Shown one piece after another: positions 51,881-62,029 of a stretch of DNA of 64,000 nucleotides (the stretch's first letter is position 1; every line of letters begins with the position of its first letter). This DNA comes from Populus alba (Eukaryota > Streptophyta > Magnoliopsida > Malpighiales > Salicaceae). The stretch covers positions 36,842,758 through 36,906,757 of the forward strand of contig NC_133284.1 in NCBI RefSeq assembly GCF_005239225.2, in the 5' to 3' direction. The notes under the pieces were generated by a model. It worked only from the letters and a program-made list of their open reading frames with translations, was not told the origin of the DNA and made no database searches. A program made the position numbers and the translations under genes.

Positions 51881-52160
51881 AGGCGCTCACAACAAGCAGA
51901 TAAATTGAAACTTAAAAAAAAAAAAAATAAACAAAGCATGTACGTACTAACCTTCTTCGCTTATTCGAACTCTGACTTTTATTCTGAGCAGGAGAGGGAT
52001 TTTTACTCCCACCCTCATCTTGAATATTTTCAATGTTTTTATCACCCATCCAAGTATTGTATTGGAACCCTCTCTCTTTCTTTTCCTTTTTCAGGGCAGG
52101 GGGGGAACTACCAGAACCTTTTGCTTAGTGAGTGAATGTGGTATAGTTCTGCTCGAGGGC

Positions 52161-52167
52161 TTTTATA
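52161..52167 (-). promoter_or_regulatory. Candidate TATA box of the FIGL1-like gene
   Basis: TATAAAA on the minus strand about 112 bp before the ATG at 52049, within a CTATAAAAG context. It suggests the novel first exon has its own promoter. Confidence 0.5.
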
Positions 52168-53321
52168 GAAAAAATTTATGCTGATATTACTGCCATTTAT
52201 CCATTTCCCCCCTATAACAAAAGTTATTTAGATGATACGAGCTAGTTTGCCCGCGCGTCATGCCTTATTGTTATGAGATTTTTATTTTTTTTTTATTTTT
52301 AGTTTTTGATATTAAATTATGTAACAATTAAAATATAATGAATTCAACGATGTAAACTTTTAAGAAAAAAAATTAGTATTTCTTTGATCAAATCTCCTCT
52401 TTCTTATTCATATATATTTCCTTTTCTTTTTAGAGAAAATGTTTTTTTATTGGCAATATGGTCTTTTGAATTAAAATTTAAGACAATGAAAATAAATATT
52501 CATAAGAATTTGAATGATTTAAATTAGGAAGAAAAAAATATAATTCTTTAACCAAAACTCTCAATTCTTATTCATGTATTTCTTTTTTGTTTTGATGAAA
52601 ATGTTTCTTTTTTTTTTTAGAAATCTAGTTTTTAAATAAGATTATTATAATTTAAAAAGCAAGTTTCATTTAAAAAAACTTGCATTTATAATTTTGATGT
52701 GAATTATATGTAATAAAATAAAAGAATATAGTAAAGGCACATTAGAAAAAGCTCAACAACTCCTAGACCTTGTAGTAAAGGCACATCAGTCAATTTATTT
52801 AATTTACATAGAAATCTTATGAGAATAAATTATTGTCATAAGAAAGTATCTAACATGAAATTCTTTTTCCCCTTGATATTTAGGGACTGAAATGTAAGAA
52901 AAATGAAGTTTTAGAATCCAAGTATAAAAACTAAAAACCACGAGGACGAAATAAAGAATTACTAGCCGAGACAAAAGACGTTTTCACCTAAAACTGTGTG
53001 TCACAGATGTAAAATTACTGAGCATTTATATTCATGCATCAAGCATTTATAGCGGACAGACAAGTCGTTTTTACGAGCTACATATGGAGCTCACTAATAA
53101 AGAGGAGTTTGTCTTGGAGCTAAAAAGAATCTGATGCTCATAACTGTACCAATCAAATATCAGATTCCCATTTATAACTAGGAAAAAATTAAACAAGAGG
53201 AACGAGCGTTAGTTTACACTTTTGCTGACAGATAAATTAACGTTAGTTTACTTTACACTACAGGTCTCTCATGCCCCCCCCTTAAAATGTATGTGCGCTT
53301 AATTGTAGATAGAAGAAGAAG
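52168..53321. other. AT-rich intergenic, no gene recognised
   Basis: Low-complexity sequence upstream of the FIGL1-like promoter; only short frames. Confidence 0.5.
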
Positions 53322-53330
53322 AAGAAATAA

Positions 53331-53505
53331 CTCGATTAATTTATCTTAACTGGTTAGGTTCTAAACTTGTTTTTTAGAGGTCACTAGTTTGAGTCTTATA
53401 AATTTTAAGGCCACTGGAGGCTTATATGGTCGTTAACTTCAAGGCCCGTGAAATTAGTCGAGGTGCGCGCAAGCTAACCCGAACATCAACATTAATAATA
53501 AAATA
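53331..53505 (+). mobile_element. Second SINE copy, same 3' body, different head
   Basis: The 3' half (CCACTGGAGGCTTATATGG, then TCGTTAACTTCAAGGCCC, then ATTAGTCGAGGTG) matches the SINE at 34567-34764. The 5' half instead reads TTATCTTAACTGGTTAGG (box A-like) and AGTTTGAGTCT (box B-like). Near-identical flanks AAGAAATAA (53322-53330) and AAGAAATTA (53506-53514) are a plausible target duplication with one mismatch. Confidence 0.8.
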
Positions 53506-53514
53506 AAGAAATTA

Positions 53515-55965
53515 TGACAATTGGAGATCATATATACATGTAGAGCTCCCTGATAAAAGTTGTGTTTCTTTAAGGAGATATGAGTTCGTGCTTAGAACGG
53601 TTAGCATTCATTACATGTAGAATTATTACGGGATATAAGCCGTGTTACGCTGCAGGTCAGATTATATGTTTTTTCATAAGAAAAAAAAAACTATAATTTG
53701 AGTTATAGTTCTAACTAGGTCAAAGAAAATGATTTTATTTTAATTAAATAATAAAAAATAGACAACAACGACAAATTGATTGAATAAATATTTTTTAAAA
53801 AATAATCACGATAAACCAGGAAAAAAACTTTGTTTATTTGAAGGAGAAAAATGATGCAATTAAATTCTCAGACAATTAAACATGGAAAAATGAAATAAAA
53901 CGCGGTTCAGGTAATGAGATATGAATAACCCGATAGAAAAAAAAACCCACAAAGCCAATATCTTTTAAAAAATCAATGTTAAATATAAAATCAAAAAAGA
54001 AAAAAAAAAAGATGTCAACTTGCTTTAACTTTTCAAACTCGTGACCTATATCATTAAACTAGAATCACCCTGTTTGAAAAAAACATAAAGCCCAAGTCTG
54101 AATCAATCAAATGTTGAAGGATATAAAATCATTAAAAAAAATTAATTAAATATTGAAGGATTAAATTGAAAGAAATAATTAAACGTAAAAACCTTGCCAA
54201 GGTAAAACAAATAGCAATCAAAATAATAAGGACAAAATTTGATGTAAGAATAAAATAAAATTAAATGTCGAGTGATGAAATTGAAAAAAATAATAATTAA
54301 GAAAAAGATTAAAAAGATAAATAACAATTAAAAGAATAAGACTAGATTTGAGATATGAAAAAAATAAAAGGAGAATGAAATTGAAAAAAAATTCTAATTT
54401 TATAAACCATTTTAAATAAATAAAAAAAGGGGGGCTCAAATTTGAAAAAAAAATATTGAAGGGCTAATTTGAAGTTTTTAAGAACCACAAGTGGAAATTG
54501 AGGTTTAAAGAGAAAAGAAAAGGAGGGAGAAAAGAGAAAAGCTTATTGGAGTCAAACTAAAGGTTATAACGCCATATGTGTTGCCTTGGAAGAAAAAGGA
54601 CGCCGAAACAAATCTAACGATATCAAAAAAGTATGTCGTTTACCACTGGAAGCCACCACATAATAACTAGAAGGCAGTGGAGCACTTGATGCATTAACAT
54701 TTGCTAAACACGTGCCAACCACTTTTTTATTAATATTTTATATTTATTAAAAGACTAAATTGCCTCTTAGTCATTATAAATATAAGAAAAAATTCAATGT
54801 AAAAAGATGAAATAGCTCCGACTTAATTGCATATCACTTTTTTATTTTAAAGGTATTTATATCATTTAATTGCTCTAATCAAAATGAAAAGATGAAAGTA
54901 ACAATTGAGAAGTTCATTATTTTTTTTCTTTTTAAAGGTACTTTAGTAATTTTATTATGTAAAAAACACAAAAAAAAAAAAAAAAAATTGAATTATCCCT
55001 AGTCAATTGCATAACAAGGACCATTGAAAAAGACTGAATTACTCTGAATACAAGACCATTGATTTTTTTAGAAAAAGGCAAAATAATAATTATATTGTAG
55101 TAGTGAATAATAATTTGAGTCTACACGAATAATGAATTTGCTTTTCATTTTAACTTTTTTGTTATTTTTTTATAATCATTAAATAAAAGTAATATAGAGT
55201 TTGTTATTTGTTTATAATCATGAATTAAAAGTAATGTAGAGTTTCTAACTCTTTAAGATTTTTTTGATTTCCTTTTCATATTAAATTAAGTATAAATCAT
55301 AAAATCCCAAAAACACAATTTCAATATAATTAACATTACAATTAGATGAAAAACTAGGGGTATTTATTAATATTGTTGTTGTTGTTATTATTATGTTGTA
55401 ATTCCTGCAGAATTTCTACTAAAATATCAGTACCAAGTTATCGACAACACAACTAGTAAGTTATTATAAGCATTATATCATTAAAATAGTAGCACCAAGT
55501 TATCTACAACACAACCAATAAGTCATTGTAATCATTATATTCATAAAGTCCAATTATCTTGGACTCTTTTCATCACTAGATTATAATACATCTAATCTCA
55601 TAATTCAACCACTTCAAATTTTATATGACAATCTTAACAAGATAATAATCAAATCAAATCAAATAAATAAATTTGTAGAAATCATTATAAAATAAATTCA
55701 TGCATTATTATATATATATATGAAAGTCTAATGAGTAAATACTAATAGCAATATTATATATATCATCAATTCTAACATTGTTTACATATCAAGATTAATC
55801 CCAAAATTACATTGCAAGATAAATTAACAATTCAAGATTACATCTTCATTTCTTAAATAAAAGATGTACTAATCTTCATTTTTTAAACAAAGGATATACT
55901 AATAACATCTACTATTCCGCATGAGATTGTGATGTACCTAAAATTAATATAACATATAGTATAAA
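53515..55965. other. AT-rich intergenic with diverged tandem phrases
   Basis: At about 54130-54470 the phrase GATGAAATTGAAAAAAA alternates with AGGACAAAATTTGAT-type blocks, like the interior of the MITE at 31523-32345. Remaining sequence is A/T-rich without a recognisable gene. Confidence 0.45.
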
Positions 55966-55997
55966 CTAGTATGTTGACCTACGCTTCGCAGCGGGTC
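55966..55997 (-). mobile_element. Candidate Helitron 3' terminus
   Basis: On the minus strand a hairpin (GACCCGCT, loop GCGA, AGCG, two-base bulge, GGTC; 55997-55976) is followed by AACATA and then CTAG at 55969-55966, with T as the next host base. Helitron 3' ends have a short GC-rich hairpin a few bases before CTRR and insert between A and T. The element would extend toward higher coordinates. Its 5' TC end was not identified, and no Rep/helicase coding is present. Confidence 0.45.
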
Positions 55998-56839
55998 AAT
56001 TTTTTTTTTTTTTTTTTTTTTTGCAAATGTCAAAGAAATATTAAGAATGTAAAAAATGTTTTAAGTTTTTTGGACCTGACAATCATGCCAGACCCAAGCG
56101 AGACCCAAGATTCTTGGATCTGGCAGCCATGCCATACTCAACATATCAACCTTTTGTTTTATCAAATAACAATTGATTTATTTAATTTGTGAAACACATA
56201 ATATAATTTATAATTTCTCTTTATTAAGAATTAGGGACAAGATTGAATTATATGCCGCATGATTATAAATTAATAATAATAATAAAAAAACTAACTAACA
56301 ACAACAACAATAATCATGCTAATAATAATAAAAACAACAACAACAACAATAATGTTAAACCCAATAGCCTTGGGCTTGACATGACCATCAAACCCTAAAG
56401 ACTTGGTTTAGACGGCAATGATAGACCCAAGAATATTGGGTCTGATAATTTTTGCCTGACCCAAGCAAACAACAAACAAACAGAGAATAATTGTGCACTT
56501 TAGTTGTCAGGATAGAGAAAAAAAAGAAAAAACACAAACAAGCAAAAAAAAATCTCACGAAAAGGTAAGATGAGAAAGTTAAACTACTATTACAATCCAT
56601 AGTGAAATGTTTCTTAATTTACAGTGATTTCCCCACGCCATTTAGCTTTTGTTATAATAAACCAAATAATTAATTCATGTAATTCATATAACTTATTATT
56701 TTTATTAAGTTCAACAATTAAACACAATTATAAATTATTCTTTCAAACCAATCTTATGGCTCCTCTAAAACATTTCACAAAATTAGGTATCCTTATCATC
56801 AGTTATACTGAAGCCATTGACACCACCCAAGTTAACCAA
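55998..56839. other. Low-complexity sequence with poly-T and AAC/AAT runs
   Basis: A poly-T tract follows at about 55999-56022. Two segments near 56070-56140 and 56350-56470 share CCAAGATTCTTGGATCTGG-like or inverted AGACCCAAGAATATTGGG phrases. No gene visible. Confidence 0.45.
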
Positions 56840-57160
56840 TCAATTGAATTCCTGGTCGTTAGACATGCTAATGCCACTAGTTCTATTTAGGGTAACTATT
56901 CAAATACCAATCTCGTTCGTTACACAATCTAACACCACTAGGTCTACTCAGGATGACTAGTCAAATACCAACCTTAGTCGTCACAAAAGTTGACATTACT
57001 AGTTCCATCCAGGGTAACTAGTGAAATACTAATTTCAGTCATTGAATAAGTCGACGCCACTAGTTCCATTTAGGGTAACTAGTTAAATATTAATCTTCGT
57101 TGTCAAACAAGCTGGCGCCTCTAGTTTTATTCAGGGTAGTTAGTTAATTGTCATCTTTTC
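56840..57160. repeat. 61-bp minisatellite, about 5 copies
   Basis: The anchor CCACTAG (or a variant), then TTTAGGGTAACTAG and CAAATACCAATCT, recurs at 56874, 56935, 56996, 57057 and 57118, exactly 61 bp apart. Confidence 0.9.
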
Positions 57161-59399
57161 AATGCTCATGTCACAATTAATATAATTACATAACATATTT
57201 AAAGAAATTACAGTTATTCGACAATAATAAATTTAAGCGTAATAAATGATTATGGTACAAAACTTGTGCATGCACTATAACCCTCTATTGCTAAACAGGT
57301 CCTACAGCCTCTCTTGTATTCAGCAGGTACACAATATCACACTCCATTCAATTATCCTCAAAACTTCATTCCAAAACTTATATCAATTTCAAGTTTTAAT
57401 TTCGAAATCTCTCATTCTTCTTCTTCTTTTCATGCAATTGAATTCTTATCTATATATTAAAACCCATTTATTAATACAATTCTTCCCAATTATCACACAT
57501 AGTCATTCCTCTATAATCTTTAGTTTAGGCCAAATCTTAAGATTAATATTATCTTACCATATTTTTATTTATTAATTTTTTTTTTTTATCAATTCAACCT
57601 TCACACTCAAGGTTAATAACACTACATCAACCCATTTGCTCACCTAATGAAGCCAATTTCATTTTCCTTCATGAAACTAATTTTTGGCCAAATAGCCTTA
57701 TCATGTTACCCATGATGAATTTTTTTCATTTCTTCTTCACAAGTCTACACCAAATAATCATAAATAGATACAACAATATATTTCTAACACAATTCCACAC
57801 ACAATTTAAATTAATCCCTCCATAAAAAATTATTTTGGTCGAACCTAATGATTTGAAGGGGAATGAAAATTTCTTTCAGTTTTCTTTATTATCCATTCTT
57901 ATAACACCCAATTTTACTCAATTGTACTTGTAATTCAAGAGAATTAAATCAAATGAACTCGATATCCTTTTCTACTCTATGTGCCAAATGTTCTATAATA
58001 TAAGAGGATCTATTTATTTTTTTAAAATATTATTTTTACATCACCCATCCCCTTTTCACATGTATTAACATACCACAACATCAATTAATCAATTCCATTC
58101 ATTCTCCAAAAATAGTCTTAAGACTGAATCCCTCTCTCTTCAATTGAATAAATTTACAACCTATTTACTCAATTAATACACCATACTTCATTATTTTACA
58201 CAACTTACATGATAATTGAATCAATCAATCTTAATTCTAATTTCTTACACCTATGTCGAAGACCTAGCTAACAATGGTGGAGATTAATTTTCTTTTCAAT
58301 TCTTCCAATTCAATCATTACTCAATCATATTTCATGCTTATAAATATCATTCAAACACAATATCATCAATTTAAACAATTATTCAATCAAACCTAAATTT
58401 CATTATGCATATTTCAATCAAAATGTATTATTTAACAAGATACTCAACCAAACTTGAATCAAAGTTTCTCACCTCTTAAAAAACAAGTAATTTGAAGGAA
58501 AAAAGATATTGAAAACAAGTTTTCTTCTCCTTCTAATTCTTTCCTCCCAACCAGCCACTTTAGGCTCATTAAAACCCTTAGAAAACTCAATTCTCCTAGC
58601 TTGAATCCCTCACTAACCCCCTTTTAATCTCTTTAGCAACTCCTTTTTATTTTTTAAATGGAAGAATTTCTAGTAGAAAAGATGAAACCTCCCTCCTCTC
58701 TTGCTTATCAAACTCACGACAATGCTTACCTTTCTTTGGAAGCCAAACTTATATTTATATGGCTACTTTCTTCTAATTACAAATCAACCCCTAGTTTCTC
58801 TTAAATACTACATTAGCCTAATATTTTCTTCTAATTATTCCATCTTGACTTGTTTTAAAATTCTAGCCATACCTATAAATTTCAGCATTTAGAATTTATT
58901 TTAGATTATTCCATTTTCCTTATTTTAATTTTCCTTATTAATCCATTTTACACGTGGATTAAATTTATTAGCGTTTTTTTTCTAAAGGTCTTTAACCGGG
59001 ATTTACATCTAATACTTGGTAATTTATTTCATATATTCCGTGCTTCTCATAATAGAACTAGCTTATAAAAATGTGTTGGAATTAGGGTTAAAATGGATTA
59101 AATATGTACTAGTTAAAATAAAATCAATATGAAGAAATTATTTGATAATGGGATCGCTAGGAAAAGAAAGTTCTTTGATTTTTAATCGATGACGAGAAAT
59201 GTAAAGGAAATATTAATTCCTCATAAAAGGGATTAAACATGTTAGAATCGTACTCGATCACTTTTCAAGCTGCACTATGGGCTAAATTAGTTTTTTTTTT
59301 TTTACATAAATAAAATATTTAGGTGTTGTTAACATGTTTGTTTTAGCAAAATAATTTTTTAAACTATATAGGGACAGATCTCATGTGACCTGGTCGACT
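57161..59399. other. C/T- and A-rich gene-free sequence
   Basis: The plus strand is rich in TTC, CAATTC and CTTCTT phrases. It could be a minus-oriented LTR-type element, but no termini or coding motifs were found. Confidence 0.4.
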
Positions 59400-60790
59400 T
59401 GGTAGGTCCAAAGACAACCTAGATGGTCGATAAAAATATAATTTGACTAAAATTAAAAATAACCTAGATGATATCTTTTTTTAAAAAATAAAATTAAAAC
59501 AATAATATATTAGGTCAATTAGGATCAACTCGGGTTAATCTGCTAAATTCGTTATCCAAGTCATGAGACTCTGATAACCTTATAGAAAGTAAATTGAATT
59601 ACCAAACTCAATTCTCAATCAACCTAATATTAAATGATAAAATTAAAAATAAAACTCAATTAAAAAGATGAGCCAGTAAACTCGGATTAACCTGTCAAAC
59701 CTAGGTTATGAGACTAGGATAACACCATAAAAATCAAATTGAAATAAATTATGAAGCTCAATTCTCAATCAATCAAATGTTGAAGGATGATAAAAAAATC
59801 AATTAGAAAATGACATAAAAGCCACTGAGTCAACCGATTAAATCTGTGACCCGAGTCATGAGACTAATATAACCCAAAAAAACCCAAACCAAAATAAATT
59901 ACGAAGCCCAATTCCCAATAACTTAATATTGAAGGATGAAATTAAAAAAAAAAACAACTAGAAAAGAAAAAAACCTAAGTCAACTAGCCTAACCCGCAAC
60001 CTAGGTCATAAGATCGTGATAAAATCATAGAAAGAAAAAAAAATTATATATATATATATATTATGAAGCCCAATCAACTCAATATCGAAGGATTAAATTG
60101 AAAAAAAAAAAAAACCAGAGTCCGCTCAAATTAACCTGCCAAAACTAGGTCAAGAGATCAAGATAGCTTTATAGAAAAAAAAATTAAAAAAAATTATAAA
60201 ATACAATTCCCAATCAACCCAATATTGAAGGGTGAAACTGAAAAAAAAAAATCAATTAAAAAAAAAAACAAAAAACCCTGAGTCAACCTAACTAACCCAT
60301 AAACTCACAACTCGGGTAATAAGATTGTGATAATCCTATAGAAAACAAATCTAGAAACAATTATGAAACCCAACTCCCAATCGACTTGATGTTGAAAGAT
60401 GGAGTTTGGGAAAAAAATTAATTAAATAAAGACAACAAATAACCCGAGTCAGCACGACTAATTTGCAAAACTCATGACTCAAGATATAAGACTAGGATAA
60501 CTCTATAGAAAGCAATTTGAAATAAATTATGAAGTTCAATACCTAGTAAACTCAATGTAGGAGGATGAAATTGAAAAATAAACAAAGTTTGAAATTAAAA
60601 CAAAAAAGTCCTCAAAATTTTAAGGATTGAGATAACTCCATATAAGAAAAATTGAAATAAAATATAAGTTCAATACCCAATAAACCTAATGTTGAATATT
60701 AAAATTAAAAAAAAAAAAACTAAGTTTGGAATTAAAAAAAATCCTTAAAAATTTTGAGGATCAACATTAAAAAACCCTTGATATTTCATT
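59400..60790. repeat. ~150-bp degenerate tandem array, about 8 copies
   Basis: The phrase GAAGCCCAATTCCCAATCAA, or variants of it, recurs near 59611, 59761, 59911, 60071, 60206, 60373, 60538 and 60671 (133-167 bp steps; the first three exactly 150). Units also share GTCATGAGACT...GATAAC and GATGAAATTGAAAAAA blocks. I recall similar satellite-like repeats from poplar. Confidence 0.8.
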
Positions 60791-62029
60791 GTTTATTGCT
60801 ACAGTGGAATGCAAGTCATTTCCCAATATGTTAATGTTCCTAGCAACGTTTTAGCTACATGCTCCTGTAAATCAGTATTTGTTCCCATCTTGGTATGGAT
60901 GGTTTGCAGGAGTGGATTGGGTGTGGGGAGCTAATATGAAAGTAAGGGTGCCATTAAATATTTCTATGTAAAATGTAAGAAGCTCAAGCAAAAAAAAAAA
61001 AATTTCAATTGTAATCAAAATACTTCTTTAAAAAACAAACCCTTAAGTTAACATTTCTGTAACTTTACCCCCTCCCAAATATACTTGTGATGTTACCTTG
61101 TAGATTGATATCAGTGTAGGGTCCTCAAGAACAAAAGCTTGTGATTTCCCATTATGCATTTTGGGGGGGGAAAGCTCTGTCATGTTCATGTCTCTAGTTG
61201 AACTTTGGCGTCACAACAATGCTTGCACAGCCACAGAAAAAGGCCAATCGAACATGAACCTGAAAGGAACCAAGAAAAAGGAACAAAAGCTCTGACATGT
61301 CCTAACTCCACACGTGGAGAATAAAAGGCATCTCATTCACCAAGCTACGGATTGTACTAGTTGTGTACCCGGCATAAGAAATGCCCATGATACGAGAATG
61401 AGGGCGCGAAATGATAGATGCCCAATCACAAGTCAACTGTCTATCTTGGTTACGTGCGCCGCACGCGCCATAATATCATAATAAAAACTCTCCAGGTGAA
61501 TATGCAATCTATAGGAGTCTTATGTCATGTCCTTTCTACAGTGAGCAAATATCCCACAAGACCACAACAATCCCTGTCATAGATTCTCAGTGGCTTGTCG
61601 TTATCCATTATAACTAGCAAAAGCTAAAAGGAGAATCATGTCAATGAGCCTACCAATCAATGCGCAGCATTCACAGCATGATGCAAACCAGCACAAAGTT
61701 TAAAGCGGCTGTAAATGCATCATTCACAAAACTGACAAAACATAAGCTCTATGATAAGATGGCTTTTTTTTTCACTAGCATAATAATTCAACCAAGTATG
61801 AGGATAATTAAAGCCTAAGCGATGTTCAAAAAAAAAAAGAAAAAAACAACAGAAAGCTACCGAACCTATTTTGTTTTAATACAAGCATGAAAGCATTCCT
61901 CCCAGGGCCATTAGCAATAGGGCGATGATAGGCTGTACTATTTTCACAAAACAAAGGAGAAAATCTACAAATGCTAAGTGAAAGAATAAATGACAGGGTT
62001 ACAGATCAGCAGCTCTTCAAACTCCCAAC
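60791..62029. other. 3' flank of the SWP73 gene
   Basis: Higher-complexity sequence, including a GC-richer stretch near 61440-61475 (ACGTGCGCCGCACGCGCC). Probably SWP73 3' UTR plus spacer; no other gene recognised. Confidence 0.5.

Larger units (their letters stand above)
45736..52049 (-). pseudogene. FIGL1-like tandem paralogue with frameshift and defective P-loop
   Basis: Twelve exons can be laid out: 52049-51952, 48977-48440, 48217-48072, 47943-47816, 47706-47588, 47501-47411, 47195-47094, 46964-46865, 46425-46342, 46247-46152, 46079-45949, 45837-45736, all with GT-AG borders. Exons 4-12 match FIGL1 exons 5-13 in sequence and nearly in length (128, 119, 91, 102, 100, 84, 96, 131, 102 nt). 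Exon 6 is 91 nt where FIGL1 has 93; the 2-bp loss falls just after ATAGCTGGAGA. The shifted frame hits TGA in exon 7 (47184-47182), so translation would stop after about 377 residues. The P-loop reads GTCKT instead of GTGKT (Cys 346). Walker B keeps DEID. Exons 1-3 are unrelated to FIGL1: MGDKNIENIQDEGG, a KRRR cluster, and H5-Q8 runs. A sequencing error at the 2-bp site would restore a 578-aa protein. Confidence 0.85.

Noticed and set aside
52242..52265. Second Helitron-like end (CTAG next to GCCCGCGCG)
   Set aside because: The expected complementary hairpin arm is missing, leaving only a weak resemblance.
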